Positions 30,607 through 41,984 are shown, counted from the first letter of the stretch. The stretch: DNA of 64,000 nucleotides from Polaromonas sp. C04 (GCF_002002705.1 NZ_MUNS01000035.1:57644-121643); one strand, 5' to 3'. The notes: a model not told the origin generated them from the letters alone. Numbers and translations: made by a program.

Positions 30607-31971
30607 ATGTCAAAGTTCAAGCTCACCAACGAGGCGACATCCGCCATCTCGCGCCGTGCCGCGCTGCATCGCAGCGCAGGCGTGGCTGGCGCCACATTGC
30701 TGGCCAGTTTCGGGGGCATCCAATGGGCCTACGCCGAAGACAAACCGGCCATGGGGACCTGGCCGGCCGGGTCGCAGGGCGACACGGTTTTCATCGGTGC
30801 AGCCGTGCCTCTCACTGGCACCTATGCGGTGCAGGGTGAGGACGAGCGCAAGGGCATGGAGCTCGCCGTCGAGCACATGAACACCAATCACGAGCTGATG
30901 AAGAAATTCGCGCCAAAGGTGAACAACGGCCTGCTCGGCAAGAAAGTGAAATTGCTCTCGGCCGACTCGGCCGCCAAGCCGAACCAGGCGCTGCAGGTGG
31001 AACAGACTTTCATCAACCAGAGCAAGGTCATCATGATGACCGGCTCGACCTCATCGGCCGTGGCGGTGGCGCTCAACAAGTTTGCCGATCGCGAGAAGAT
31101 TCTTTATCTGGCCGGCATCTCCGGCTCCAACGACACGACCGGCAAGGACTGCGTGCGCTACGGCTTCCGGCAAGGCTTCTACGGTGAGACGGCGGCCAAT
31201 GCGATCGGCCCGGTGCTGGTCAAGCAGTTCGGCAAGAACCGCAAGGCCGCGTTCATGACGCCGGACTACACCTATGGCCACACCACGACGAAATCTGTCA
31301 ACGACTACCTGACCAAGAACGCGGGCTGGACCATGGTGACCAATCAGGTGTCGCCGCTCGGCACCCAGGATTTCAGCCAGTACCTGACCAATATCGCGAA
31401 TTCGGGCGCCGAATTCCTGATCAACGTCAACTGGGGGCGTGACGCCGTGTTGTCGACCCAGCAGGCCAAGCAGTTCGGCCTGCTCCCGAAGATGACGCTG
31501 GTTCTCCCGTACCAGATTCCATTTATCGCGAAGGAGGTTGGACCGGACATCACGGCTGGCGTTTTTGCGGCGACCGATTTCTGGTGGACGCTCGAAGACA
31601 AGTATCCCCTTGCCAAGCTGTTCGTGGACGCGTTCCAGAAGAAGTACGGCTATCGACCGGAATGGGGTGCCGAAAACTCCTATGTGAGCTTCGCCCAGTG
31701 GGCGCGGATGGTGACCGAAGCCGGCAGTTTCTACCCACCCGACGTCATCAAGCAGTACGAGAAGGGTGAAACCATTCCGTCGCTCCTTGGTGATGTGCAC
31801 TATCGGCCGCAGGATCACCAATGCATTCGTCCGGTTGTGATTGTTCGCGGCAAAGCCAAGAAGGACATGAAGAACAACGAGGACTTCTGGGAAGTACTCG
31901 AAATCGTGCCCGGTGAAAAGGTCACGCAGCCAGCCGACGCGTTTGGCTGCAAGCTCGGCAGTTACACCTGA
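30607..31971 (+). CDS. Branched-chain amino acid-type ABC transporter, substrate-binding protein
   Basis: Periplasmic receptor of 454 residues, LivK/Peripla_BP_6 type. A twin-Arg-like leader (SRRAALHRSAGVAGATLLAS) precedes the mature domain with FIGAAVPLTGTYAVQGEDE, the family's first strand, and MTGSTSSAVAVALNKFADRE. The start at 30607 follows AAGAAAGGAAGC; a frame from 30484 lacks a signal. It heads an operon with two permeases and two ATPases. The substrate could be an amino acid, an amide or an aromatic acid; the MarR neighbour makes the last attractive. Confidence 0.88.
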   Translation: MSKFKLTNEATSAISRRAALHRSAGVAGATLLASFGGIQWAYAEDKPAMGTWPAGSQGDTVFIGAAVPLTGTYAVQGEDERKGMELAVEHMNTNHELMKKFAPKVNNGLLGKKVKLLSADSAAKPNQALQVEQTFINQSKVIMMTGSTSSAVAVALNKFADREKILYLAGISGSNDTTGKDCVRYGFRQGFYGETAANAIGPVLVKQFGKNRKAAFMTPDYTYGHTTTKSVNDYLTKNAGWTMVTNQVSPLGTQDFSQYLTNIANSGAEFLINVNWGRDAVLSTQQAKQFGLLPKMTLVLPYQIPFIAKEVGPDITAGVFAATDFWWTLEDKYPLAKLFVDAFQKKYGYRPEWGAENSYVSFAQWARMVTEAGSFYPPDVIKQYEKGETIPSLLGDVHYRPQDHQCIRPVVIVRGKAKKDMKNNEDFWEVLEIVPGEKVTQPADAFGCKLGSYT

Positions 31972-32125
31972 CAGACAAGGACGCCCTCTGGCCGGTGCAG
32001 GATCGGAGTGCTTGCTGTCGCACATGATGGCAAGCATTCATGATGCTGGCGGCCCGTTGAGGGCGGGACAAATCCTGACGCAAACATGACATGTTCGAAT
32101 TGATCGACGACCAGGGCGGGACAGC

Positions 32126-33001
32126 GTGATTAACTGGGCCAACTTCATATCGCAATGCTTCAACGGCCTGGTGCTGGGCGCGTTGCTGGCGCTGATCTCC
32201 TCGGGCCTGACGATCATCTACGGCACGCTCGGCGTGCTCAACCTCGCGCACGGCGCGATGTTCATGCTGGGTGGCTATGCCGGCTGGCTGGCCTACACCT
32301 ACTCCGGCTCTTTCATCGTCGCGGTCATTGCCGGCTCGCTGTTCGTGATGGTGGTGGGCGTGGTGACCGAGCGCTTGATCATTCGTCATTTCTACGCACG
32401 GCCGCCTGAAGATCAGCTTCTCGTCACCTTCGGCCTTGGCATCGTCTTCGTCGAAGCTGTGCGCTTCGTCTTCGGCAGCCTGTCGCAGACGGTGCCCCCG
32501 CCGGCACCGCTGGCCGGCATCACGTCGCTCGGCTTCATGCTTTACCCGACCTATCGGCTCGCGTTGCTCGGCATCGTCGCGGTTTCACTGCTTGCGCTGT
32601 ATTTTGTGCTCTACCGCACCCGCATCGGCATGATCGTGCGTGCCGGGATCGAGGATTCGATGATGGTCAGCTCGCTCGGCATCAACGTCTACAAGATTTT
32701 CATGCTGGTGTTCGGCATTGGCGCGATGGCGGCGGGCTTTGCCGGCATCATCAACGCCCCGGTAGTCTCGATTGCGCCCGACGTCGGCGAAGCGATTCTG
32801 GTGCAAACCTTCGTCGTCGTCGTCATCGGCGGCGTCGGCTCCTTCCCGGGCGCGGTGCTCGGCGGCCTTATCGCCGGCGAGCTCATCAGCCTGACCTCGA
32901 TGGTCGATCCCGCCTATTCCTATGTCGTGCTGTTCGTGGCTATGACGCTCGTGCTGGTGTTCCGTCCTCGCGGACTGCTCGGCACAGCGGGTCGCGAATA
33001 A
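32126..33001 (+). CDS. ABC transporter permease, LivH type
   Basis: Inner-membrane permease of 291 residues with about eight hydrophobic helices. Family segments include FNGLVLGALLALISSGLTII, GTLGVLNLAHGAMFMLGGY and the cytoplasmic coupling region RTRIGMIVRAGIEDSMM. The start is GTG at 32126. It is followed 13 bp later by the permease-ATPase fusion gene. Codons ending in C (GTC, CTC, TCC) look more frequent here than in neighbouring genes, which may hint at transfer. Confidence 0.92.
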   Translation: MINWANFISQCFNGLVLGALLALISSGLTIIYGTLGVLNLAHGAMFMLGGYAGWLAYTYSGSFIVAVIAGSLFVMVVGVVTERLIIRHFYARPPEDQLLVTFGLGIVFVEAVRFVFGSLSQTVPPPAPLAGITSLGFMLYPTYRLALLGIVAVSLLALYFVLYRTRIGMIVRAGIEDSMMVSSLGINVYKIFMLVFGIGAMAAGFAGIINAPVVSIAPDVGEAILVQTFVVVVIGGVGSFPGAVLGGLIAGELISLTSMVDPAYSYVVLFVAMTLVLVFRPRGLLGTAGRE

Positions 33002-33014
33002 AATTAATTCACCG

Positions 33015-34861
<1,847 letters not shown>

Positions 34862-34865
<4 letters not shown>

Positions 34866-35560
34866 GCCTGCTTGAAGTCAGCGGCCTGAACAGTTACTAC
34901 GGTGACAGTCACATCCTGTTCGATGTTTCGCTTCGCGTCGAGAAAAACGAGGTGGTGGCACTTCTGGGCCGCAACGGGGCCGGGAAATCCACAACGCTCA
35001 AGAGCCTGATGGGCGTGGTCAAGCCCAGAGCCGGGAGCGTCAAGCTCGAAGGTAAGGAGATTGCCGGCAAGAAGGCGCATGACATCGCCCGGGTCGGCAT
35101 GCAACTCGTCCATGAAGACCGCCGCATCTTTGGCAGCCTCAATGTGGAGGAAAACATCATCCTTGCCGGGCTGACCGCCGACAACAAATGGCCGCTGGAG
35201 CGCATCTACGACATGTTTCCGCGGCTAAAGGAGCGGCGCACCAGTCGCGGCACGGACCTCTCCGGCGGTGAGCAGCAGATGCTGGCGATCGCGCGAGCGC
35301 TGGTGCGGGATCCGAAGATCGTGCTGCTCGACGAGCCATTCGAGGGGCTCGCCCCGGTCATTGTTCAGGATCTCGTGCGCGTCTGCCGCAGCCTGGCGCA
35401 GGCCGGCCAGACCATTGTTCTGGTCGAGCAGAACCTCGCCGCCACGCTGGCACTGGCAAGCCGCGTCTACATCATCAACAATGGCCACATCGCGCATGAA
35501 GGCCCGGCAGGCGAACTCAAGACCCAGCCGGATCTGCTGCAGCGCTATCTCGGCGTTTAG
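34862..35560 (+). CDS. ABC transporter ATP-binding protein, LivF type
   Basis: Second ATPase of the operon, 232 residues. Walker A is LLGRNGAGKSTTLKSLMG, the signature is DLSGGEQQMLAIARAL, Walker B is VLLDEPFEGLAP and the H-loop region is VLVEQNLAATLALA. The Y-loop/NSYYGDSHILF N-terminus is typical of LivF. It ends the five-domain transporter operon. The 151-bp gap downstream shows no clear terminator. Confidence 0.94.
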
Positions 35561-35711
35561 GTGAACGGCCGTCACGGGGCCGGGGGTTCAACGCAGAAAA
35601 CTCCCGCGTGTCGGCGTTGTCCGACAGCAAAGCAGGCGCTCTGTCTGACATTCGGGGAGGGGCGTCGAGACTAGACTGAGGTATCCATTGGCGGAACCAC
35701 AGGAGTCATCC

Positions 35712-36101
35712 ATGCTCACACTCAATACATCCATCTCTTGTCGCAGCCTCACGCTATGTGCCTTGGGGGCCTTGCTGGGGGCGTCCGCGCTGGCTGCTGG
35801 CAGCCACGACTCATCCAGTGCCCAGGCGCAGTACCTGCAGGACCGTGCAGCCTGCAACGCCGGCCAGTCCAACGAAGATCGCGCTACCTGTCTGAAGGAG
35901 GCTGGCGCTGCGCTGCAGGCCGCCCGGCGTGGCGGCCTCACCAGCACCAGCCCGACTGAGTATCAACGCAACGCCCTGCTTCGGTGCAACGAACAGCCAC
36001 CCGAAAACCGTGACGATTGCGTGGCGCGCATGCAAAGCCCCGCCCAGGGCGATGTGGGCGCAGGCGGCCTGCTCAGGGAAGCAGAGACGCCCGCCAAATA
36101 A
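35712..36101 (+). CDS. Small periplasmic protein, conserved-looking, unknown function
   Basis: A 129-residue product with a signal peptide (CRSLTLCALGALLGASALAAG). The mature part contains paired cysteine segments (DRAACNAGQSNEDRATCLKE and LLRCNEQPPENRDDCVARM), which suggest two disulfides. The start at 35712 follows AGGAGTCATCC. I believe similar four-cysteine proteins occur across Comamonadaceae, but the function is unknown. It is transcribed alone. Confidence 0.72.
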   Translation: MLTLNTSISCRSLTLCALGALLGASALAAGSHDSSSAQAQYLQDRAACNAGQSNEDRATCLKEAGAALQAARRGGLTSTSPTEYQRNALLRCNEQPPENRDDCVARMQSPAQGDVGAGGLLREAETPAK

Positions 36102-36287
36102 CGGCATGGGCCAGGGCCGCCCCCGGCAAGGGGAATTCTCGCCCCAGCCCGCCCGATTCAAGGCAGGCGCGCAGCACAATCCGCTCGCCCGTGTAAATAC
36201 CGGTAACAGCATGAACCGATACACCGATCCTGTCGTCGCAAGTGCAGGTATCGCCGTTGCAAGATGAGTTCACTTCTGGAGAAACTG

Positions 36288-36731
36288 ATGAAAAAACTGA
36301 TTGCGCTCGCCCTGGCTGCTTGCGTCATAGCCCCCGTCTACGCGCAGGTGGGGGTATCCATTGGCATCAACCAGCCCGGTGTTTATGGCCAGATCAACAT
36401 TGGCGGCTATCCCCCGCCTCCGGTGGTTTACCCGCAACCGGTGATCGTCGCGCCAGGGCCCGTTGCCGCGCCGCCGATGTACCTTTACGTTCCCCCGCTC
36501 TACCAGCAAAACTGGCGCCGTTATTGCGGTCGCTACAACGCCTGTGGCCGACCCGTGTATTTTGTTCAGGAGCAATGGGTTCGGGACCGTTACCAGCGTG
36601 CGCATCCCGGATGGCGCGGCAATGGTCACGATCGTCGCGACTGGCATGGTGGTCCCGACCGCGACCACCGTGGCGACGCAGGCCGGGGTGACCACCATGG
36701 CGACAGAGGCCGGGGCGACGACCGGCGGTAG
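36288..36731 (+). CDS. Small secreted protein with Pro/Val-rich and His/Asp/Gly/Arg-rich tail
   Basis: A 147-residue product with signal peptide MKKLIALALAACVIAPVYAQ. The mature N-terminal half is rich in Pro, Val and Tyr and includes YCGRYNACGRPVYFVQEQWV with two cysteines. The C-terminal 40 residues are a low-complexity mix of Arg, Asp, Gly and His, suited to metal or nucleic-acid contact. The start at 36288 follows GGAGAAACTG. Function is unknown. Confidence 0.7.
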   Translation: MKKLIALALAACVIAPVYAQVGVSIGINQPGVYGQINIGGYPPPPVVYPQPVIVAPGPVAAPPMYLYVPPLYQQNWRRYCGRYNACGRPVYFVQEQWVRDRYQRAHPGWRGNGHDRRDWHGGPDRDHRGDAGRGDHHGDRGRGDDRR

Positions 36732-36732
36732 T

Positions 36733-36752
36733 TGACGCCCTTTTAAGCGTCA
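36733..36752. terminator. Hairpin at the convergent junction
   Basis: TGACGC and GCGTCA flank CCTTTTAA, between the secreted-protein stop and the aminotransferase stop. There is no long T-run, so it is only a possible bidirectional terminator. Confidence 0.3.
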
Positions 36753-37940
36753 GCCTTCGGCCAGACAGGCAATCGCCTGTTGCACCCCATCACGACCAAA
36801 CGGAATGCCCTGCACCGTCAGGGCGGCTTCCACGCCGGCCAGGCAGCCCAGAATCATCGCGGGGTTCATGTCGCCCAGATGGCCGATGCGAAAAACCCGG
36901 CCTGCGAGCGGTCCCAGACCACCCGCGATGGCGACCTGGAACCGCTCCCGCGCCACCTCGCGCATCGCTTCGGGGTCGATCCCCGGCTGCACCAGCACAG
37001 TGGTGACCGACACCGAGCGGGCCTCGGGTACCCGACCGAAGAACTGCAACGCCCCACCCTCGCTCCAGCAGGCCACGGCGGCATGCACCGCACGCGCGAT
37101 CAGCCGATGCCGCGCAATGACCTCGTCGACGCCTTCGCGAAAAATCAACGATAGCGCCGCGTCCAGCCCCATCAGCAGGCTTTGCGGCGGAGTGCCGCAA
37201 AATTTGCGATATACCAGATCGCTGCTGCGCCGGCTCCAGTCCCAGTAAAACCGGGGCGCCGGATTGCGGCTGGCCACGGCCATCGCCACGCTATCGACCG
37301 CCACAAAGCCCAGCCCGGGCGGCACCATCAGTCCCTTCTGCGATGCCCCAATTACAACGTTGGCGCCGAGGGCATCCATGGCAAACGGCGAAGCACCGAG
37401 CGAGGCCACCACATCGACCACGAACAAGGCCGGATGACCGGCGGCGTCGATGGCCGCGCGCAGCGCGCGCAGGTCGCTGGTCAAGCCGCTGGCGGTATCG
37501 GTGTGCACAGCGAACACGGCCACGATTTCATGCCGGGTGTCGGCACGCAGCGCCTGCTCCACGGCATCAACGTCGATGGGAAAGCCCTCAACGCAAGGCG
37601 TGCGAACCACACGGCCGCCGAGCGCCTCGGTCTGCACGGCCCAGGATTCCGAGAAGTGCCCGGTCCCCGGCACCAGAACCGTCTGACCCGGCGCGATCAG
37701 ATTGACAATCGCCGCTTCCCAGGCGCCGTGACCATTCGCGGAGTACATGAACACCTGTGCCTGCTTCGTCTGCAACAGGCGTTTGAGTCCGCTCTCGCAA
37801 GCCTCGATGACCGCCTCGAGCCGCGGATCGGCCAGGTCCATGGGCTGACGGCTCATCGCATGCACCACCTCGTCGGGCACCCGGGTCGGGCCGGGAGAAT
37901 GCAGGGATCGGTGGCCGGGAATGCGTTTCGGTGCGTTCAT
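36750..37940 (-). CDS. Class V aminotransferase, serine/alanine--glyoxylate type
   Basis: PLP enzyme of 396 residues, fold type I class V. The N-terminus has HSPGPTRVPDEVVHAM. The cofactor lysine lies in VIGASQKGLMVPPGLGF near residue 200, and the PLP-contacting aspartate is in LFVVDVVASLGASPF. It probably transaminates glyoxylate or hydroxypyruvate with serine or alanine. The gene is single, convergent with a secreted-protein gene and divergent from a small ORF upstream of aroG. Phosphonate-type (2-AEP) transaminase is a less likely alternative. Confidence 0.87.
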   Translation of the reverse strand: MNAPKRIPGHRSLHSPGPTRVPDEVVHAMSRQPMDLADPRLEAVIEACESGLKRLLQTKQAQVFMYSANGHGAWEAAIVNLIAPGQTVLVPGTGHFSESWAVQTEALGGRVVRTPCVEGFPIDVDAVEQALRADTRHEIVAVFAVHTDTASGLTSDLRALRAAIDAAGHPALFVVDVVASLGASPFAMDALGANVVIGASQKGLMVPPGLGFVAVDSVAMAVASRNPAPRFYWDWSRRSSDLVYRKFCGTPPQSLLMGLDAALSLIFREGVDEVIARHRLIARAVHAAVACWSEGGALQFFGRVPEARSVSVTTVLVQPGIDPEAMREVARERFQVAIAGGLGPLAGRVFRIGHLGDMNPAMILGCLAGVEAALTVQGIPFGRDGVQQAIACLAEG

Positions 37941-38065
37941 GGTGTCATTGTCCGCGAGGTGAATTTCATCTTAATCGACACGGAGGTTTTGCACCGACAC
38001 ATCGGCTTCCCGAGGCACCCTGGCGCCGCGCTGTAAAGTCACGGTCTGAACGAAAGATCCATCCA

Positions 38066-38293
38066 ATGTCTCATCCAAGTGTGTGGGCGCCCAAGGTTCT
38101 GGCGCTGCTGCGCGGCGGCAATGCCACGGCGGCGCTGGCCCAGATCAAGGTGGCCCCCAGCGTGAAGGACCTGCAGCAGTTGCGTGCGGCTTTCGGTGCC
38201 GCAAATCTCGCGCCGCGTCTGCCCCATGTCGATGAGGCGATCGCCGACCAGATCGACGCCATGTCGGCTCCGCGCCTGCACCGCTCGCCCTAG
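38066..38293 (+). CDS. Small hypothetical protein upstream of aroG
   Basis: A 75-residue ORF (start MSHPSVWAPKVLALL) with a plausible helical, alanine-rich sequence. It ends 43 bases before the GTG start of aroG and may be cotranscribed with it. I recognise no domain. The codon usage looks coding, with GC-rich third positions. It might be an uncharacterised conserved small protein or a leader-type ORF. Confidence 0.5.
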   Translation: MSHPSVWAPKVLALLRGGNATAALAQIKVAPSVKDLQQLRAAFGAANLAPRLPHVDEAIADQIDAMSAPRLHRSP

Positions 38294-38336
38294 AGACAAA
38301 ACCACCCTCGCCCTTCAGCCTGCCCTCGGAGACGCC

Positions 38337-39434
38337 GTGTCCACCCCCATCTCAGACATCCACATCGCACGTGCCGATCCGCTGCCGGAACCACGGCTGT
38401 TGCAGGGCGAACTCCCCGCGAGCGAGGCGCAGGCCGCCGGCATCGCGGCCGCGCGTGCCGCGACCCGCAACATCCTGCGCGGCCTCGACGACCGGCTGCT
38501 GGTAGTCGTGGGCCCATGCTCGATCCATGAGCCCGAGTCGGCGCTGGAATACGCCGCGCGCCTGCGCGAGGTGGCGCAGCGCCTGGGCGAATCGCTGCTG
38601 CTGGTGATGCGCGTGTATTTCGAGAAGCCGCGCACGCGCATGGGCTGGAAGGGCCTGATCTACGACCCGGACCTCGATGGACAGGGCGACATCGGCGAAG
38701 GCCTGCGCCACGCGCGGCGCATCCTGCTGGCGTGCGCGCAGCTGGGGGTGCCGGCGGCTTCTGAAATCCTCGACCTGGTCACGCCGCAGTACTACGCCGA
38801 ACTGCTGACCTGGGGCGCCATTGGAGCCCGCACGGTGGAGAGTCCGCTGCACCGCCAGATGGCGTCTGCCCTGTCGGCGCCGGTGGGCTTCAAGAACGCC
38901 ACCAACGGCAGCGTGGCCGCCGCCATCGACGCAATCCACGTCGCCACCCAGCCGCACCGCTTTCCCACCATCTCGCTCGAAGGCCGGGCCATGGTCATCA
39001 CGACCACGGGCAACCCCGACGGCCACCTGGTGCTGCGCGGCGCCAGCGACGGGCCGAATTTTGACGCGGCCAGCGTACGCCGCGCCACCGACGCGCTGAG
39101 CCAGGCGAGCTTGCCCGCGCGGCTGGTGATCGACTGCAGCCACGGCAACAGCAGCAAGGACTACGCACGCCAGCCCGCGGTGGCGGCCGACATCGCGCGG
39201 CAAATCGGCAGCGGCTCGGCCGGCATCTGCGGCGTCATGATCGAGAGCCATCTGGTGGAAGGCCGGCAAGACATTACCGAAGGCCGCAAGGGCCTGCGCT
39301 ATGGCCAGAGCGTGACCGATGCCTGCATCGGCTGGGACACGACTGTGGAGGTTCTGGACAACCTCGCGGCAGCGGTTCGCCAGCGCCGAGCGGCTTCCGG
39401 GTTTGCATCAATTCAGAATGAAATAGGCTCGTAG
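38337..39434 (+). CDS. aroG: 3-deoxy-7-phosphoheptulonate synthase (DAHP synthase, type I)
   Basis: First enzyme of the shikimate pathway, joining PEP and erythrose 4-phosphate; 365 residues. Signatures are LLVVVGPCSIHEPESALEYA, MRVYFEKPRTRMGWKGLIYD, GARTVESPLHRQMAS, VGFKNATNGS and the metal/phosphate segment VIDCSHGNSSKDYARQP. The GTG at 38337 gives a family-typical N-terminus; the frame extending to 38184 overlaps the small upstream ORF. It belongs to the AroG/AroF/AroH feedback-regulated group, but the inhibiting amino acid cannot be read with confidence. The last residues (FASIQNEIGS) run into repeat-rich DNA. Confidence 0.95.
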   Translation: MSTPISDIHIARADPLPEPRLLQGELPASEAQAAGIAAARAATRNILRGLDDRLLVVVGPCSIHEPESALEYAARLREVAQRLGESLLLVMRVYFEKPRTRMGWKGLIYDPDLDGQGDIGEGLRHARRILLACAQLGVPAASEILDLVTPQYYAELLTWGAIGARTVESPLHRQMASALSAPVGFKNATNGSVAAAIDAIHVATQPHRFPTISLEGRAMVITTTGNPDGHLVLRGASDGPNFDAASVRRATDALSQASLPARLVIDCSHGNSSKDYARQPAVAADIARQIGSGSAGICGVMIESHLVEGRQDITEGRKGLRYGQSVTDACIGWDTTVEVLDNLAAAVRQRRAASGFASIQNEIGS

Positions 39435-39453
39435 CCCAATCACTATATGCCCG

Positions 39454-39476
39454 TGTAGCTATTATTTTGATAGTTA
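39454..39476. repeat. Dispersed-repeat core downstream of aroG
   Basis: TGTAGCTATTATTTTGATAGT is an AT-rich core related to GCTAC(n)ATAGC, 20 bases after the aroG stop in the gap before the convergent DUF3820 gene. Confidence 0.45.
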
Positions 39477-39527
39477 ACACAATCTCTGCCGCCGGCGCCA
39501 GACCACGTCCCTTCGTTGGCCTCCCGG

Positions 39528-39743
39528 TCAGCTTTTTCCCCGCAGCGGGTCCAGCAGCGCGGACAGCCCGTTGTGATCGATCTCGTGCATCAGCACCAGC
39601 AGGCGGCCGATGTCGCCCGCCGGAAAACCCTCGCGCGCAAACCAGTTGAGGTAGTTGCCAGGCAAGTCGGCAATCAGCCGGCCCTTGTACTTGCCGTAGG
39701 GCATCTCGGTGGTCAGCAGGCGCTGCAACTGCTCGGAATCCAT
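39528..39743 (-). CDS. DUF3820 family small protein
   Basis: A 71-residue cytoplasmic protein with the DUF3820 pattern MPYGKYKGRLIADLPGNYLN followed by WFAREGFPAGDIGRLL. The family has no settled role. The gene begins four bases after the sui1 stop and is the last gene of an operon that starts with an amino-acid ABC transporter. Confidence 0.82.
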   Translation of the reverse strand: MDSEQLQRLLTTEMPYGKYKGRLIADLPGNYLNWFAREGFPAGDIGRLLVLMHEIDHNGLSALLDPLRGKS

Positions 39744-39747
39744 GCGC

Positions 39748-40110
39748 CTAACCTCCCGCCCGCTTGACCGTGCGGCCCTGCGCCTTGAGCATCTCGATCA
39801 CGCGGTCGCAATGATCGCCCTGCACCTCAATCACCCCGTCCTTCACCGCGCCGCCGGAACCGCACGCCGCCTTGAGCTGCTTGCCCAATGCCGCGAACGC
39901 CGGCGCCTCCAGCGCCAGCCCCTTGACCAGCGTCACGACCTTGCCGCCGCGGCCCCTGGTTTCGCGCGAGACGCGCACGATGCCATCCGTGGCCGGGATG
40001 GGCGGCTTGGTTTTGCAGGCGCACAGCGCCACGGGTTGCCGGCAGGCGGGGCACATTCTGCCGGCCTCGGTAGAGTAGACGAGGCCACCGCTGGCTTGAC
40101 GGCTTTTCAT
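39748..40110 (-). CDS. yciH: Sui1/YciH family translation-initiation factor homologue
   Basis: Bacterial homologue of eIF1, 120 residues. The N-terminal part has two Cys pairs (RMCPACRQPVALCAC), a possible zinc site. The Sui1 core shows VRVSRETRGRGGKVVTLVKG and the CGSGGAVKDGVIEVQGDHCD motif typical of the family. The start MKSRQASGG at 40110 lies four bases after the previous gene's stop. In E. coli YciH affects start-site fidelity and stress translation; the same is inferred here. Confidence 0.9.
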   Translation of the reverse strand: MKSRQASGGLVYSTEAGRMCPACRQPVALCACKTKPPIPATDGIVRVSRETRGRGGKVVTLVKGLALEAPAFAALGKQLKAACGSGGAVKDGVIEVQGDHCDRVIEMLKAQGRTVKRAGG

Positions 40111-40114
40111 GGGC

Positions 40115-40369
40115 TCAATCCGGCACGAAGCGGGTCGTGAACTTCGCCGCGTCGGCTTCGAGTTCAAAGGTCACCAGTTGCCCCATCTTCATGTCGGCCG
40201 TCCGGCACGCGGCGAACAGGCTGGACTTGCCCTTGAGGTGAAAGCTCGGCAGGTCGATCAGCGCATAAGGGTGCGGCACAAAAACCTCATGCAGGAAGAC
40301 CTCGCGGTGCACGTTGCGCGGCGAGGGAAAGAGCTTGTAGGCGTCGGTGGTGATCGTGCGTGAGGCCAT
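40115..40369 (-). CDS. Small protein of unknown function in the amino-acid ABC operon
   Basis: An 84-residue soluble protein (MASRTITTDAYKLFPSPRN) with no signal peptide or membrane segment. It lies 9 bases after the ATPase gene and 4 bases before yciH, so it is certainly cotranscribed with them. The C-terminal half (DMKMGQLVTFELEADAAKF) looks like a small beta-rich domain. I do not recognise the family. Confidence 0.7.
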   Translation of the reverse strand: MASRTITTDAYKLFPSPRNVHREVFLHEVFVPHPYALIDLPSFHLKGKSSLFAACRTADMKMGQLVTFELEADAAKFTTRFVPD

Positions 40370-40378
40370 GATGTGTTC

Positions 40379-41191
40379 TCAGTGTTGCCCGCCGATCACG
40401 CGGGCCAGAAAGGCTTGCGTCCGCTCGTGCTGCGGACGCGACAGCACCTCGCCCGGTGGTCCCGACTCGACGATGACTCCGCCGTCCATGAAGGCGATTT
40501 TATGGCCGGCGTCGCGCGCGAAGGCCATCTCGTGGGTCACGACGATCATGGTCATGCCGTCCTCGGCCAGGCCGCGCATCACGGCCAGCACTTCATCAAC
40601 AAGCTCGGGGTCCAGCGCGGAGGTGGGCTCGTCGAACAGCATGAGCTTGGGCTGCATGGCCAACGCCCGCGCGATCGCGACCCGCTGCTGCTGCCCGCCG
40701 GACAGGCGGCTCGGGTAGACGTCCGCCTTCTCGCGCAGGCCCACGCGTTGCAGTAGCGCGCGCGCGCGCTCGACCGCCTCGGCCTTCGATTCGCGCTTCA
40801 CGTGCAGCGGTGCCTCGATGATGTTTTCCAGCACCGTCAGGTGCGGAAACAGGTTGAAGCGCTGGAACACCATGCCGATGCTCGCGCGCTGGCGGCAGAC
40901 CTCGCGCTCGTGCATTTCGTACAGGAGATCACCGCGTTCGCGGTAGCCGATCAACTCGCCGTCGACCGACAGCCGCCCGGCGTCGATCTTCTCCAGGTGA
41001 TTGATGCAGCGCAAAAAAGTGCTTTTGCCCGAGCCCGACGGCCCGATCAGGCACAGCACCTCGCCAGGGGCGACGTCGAGGTCGATCCCCTTGAGCACCT
41101 CGTCGCGCCCGTAGCGCTTGTGCACGTCCTGCGCGCAGACCATGGCGCCCGTTCCTGCCGCCGCCCCCGGCTTGGTGTCAGCGCGCGCCAT
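40379..41191 (-). CDS. Polar amino-acid ABC transporter, ATP-binding protein
   Basis: GlnQ/HisP-type ATPase of 270 residues. Walker A is [20 protein letters not shown], the signature is [15 protein letters not shown], Walker B is [16 protein letters not shown] and the H-loop is [15 protein letters not shown]. The extended [20 protein letters not shown] region is typical of this class. The start at 41191 (MARADTKPG) overlaps the end of the permease gene by 14 bases, which implies tight coupling. Confidence 0.93.
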   Translation of the reverse strand: MARADTKPGAAAGTGAMVCAQDVHKRYGRDEVLKGIDLDVAPGEVLCLIGPSGSGKSTFLRCINHLEKIDAGRLSVDGELIGYRERGDLLYEMHEREVCRQRASIGMVFQRFNLFPHLTVLENIIEAPLHVKRESKAEAVERARALLQRVGLREKADVYPSRLSGGQQQRVAIARALAMQPKLMLFDEPTSALDPELVDEVLAVMRGLAEDGMTMIVVTHEMAFARDAGHKIAFMDGGVIVESGPPGEVLSRPQHERTQAFLARVIGGQH

Positions 41192-41984
41192 GCAGCCCCG
41201 TCCCAGAGCGGCCAAGCCGGCGCTCCACAAAATACTGGCCGATGCTGGTGATGGTCGTGAGCACCAGGTACCAGAAGGTCGCCACCAGCATCAGCTCGAG
41301 GGTGTGCAGGTTGGCCGACGAGATGTTCTGCGCGGCCGTCAGCAGATCGCCGCCCGCGATCACCGAAACCAGCGAGGTCGCCTTCAGCAGCGAGATGAAC
41401 TGGTTGCCCGCCGGCGGGATGATCACGCGCAGTGCCTGCGGCAGGATGATGCGGCGCATGGAAAGCGTGCGCGGCATGCCCAGCGCGAGCGAGGCTTCAT
41501 ATTGGCCGCGATCGACCGCCAGGATGCCGGCGCGCACGATCTCCGCCATGTAGGCGGCCTCATTCAGGCCGAGCGCGACGACCGACGCGACAAACGGCGT
41601 CATGACCGCGTTGGTGTCGAACGGGCCGATGTGCTGGAACAGCAGCGCCAGGTTGCCCCAGATCAGGATCTGCACCAGCAGCGGCGTGCCGCGCAGCAGC
41701 CAGGTGTAAAAGCCGCTGCCCAGGCGCAGCACCGGGCTCGCCGACAGCCGCAGGATGGCCAGCACAACGCCCAGCACCAGACCGATCACCGTTGCCAGCA
41801 GGGCAAGCACGATGGTCGTGCGAAGCCCCGCCAGGATGGCCGGCGCGAACTGGTACTGCACGATCACCGAATGAACGATGTTCGGGTTGCGCCAGACCGA
41901 GGCCGCCAGCAGCACCAGCAGCGTGCCGACCACGGCGCTAGTGAGCCAGAGCCCGGGCCGGCGCAGCGGCACTATGCGCGTCAT
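41178..41984 (-). CDS. Polar amino-acid ABC transporter, permease
   Basis: HisM/GlnP-type inner-membrane permease of 268 residues. It has an N-terminal helix ([18 protein letters not shown]), then the family segment [20 protein letters not shown]. The coupling region is [20 protein letters not shown] and [21 protein letters not shown] single permease is present, so it probably works as a homodimer. It lies 34 bp after the receptor gene. Confidence 0.93.
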   Translation of the reverse strand: MTRIVPLRRPGLWLTSAVVGTLLVLLAASVWRNPNIVHSVIVQYQFAPAILAGLRTTIVLALLATVIGLVLGVVLAILRLSASPVLRLGSGFYTWLLRGTPLLVQILIWGNLALLFQHIGPFDTNAVMTPFVASVVALGLNEAAYMAEIVRAGILAVDRGQYEASLALGMPRTLSMRRIILPQALRVIIPPAGNQFISLLKATSLVSVIAGGDLLTAAQNISSANLHTLELMLVATFWYLVLTTITSIGQYFVERRLGRSGTGLHGAR

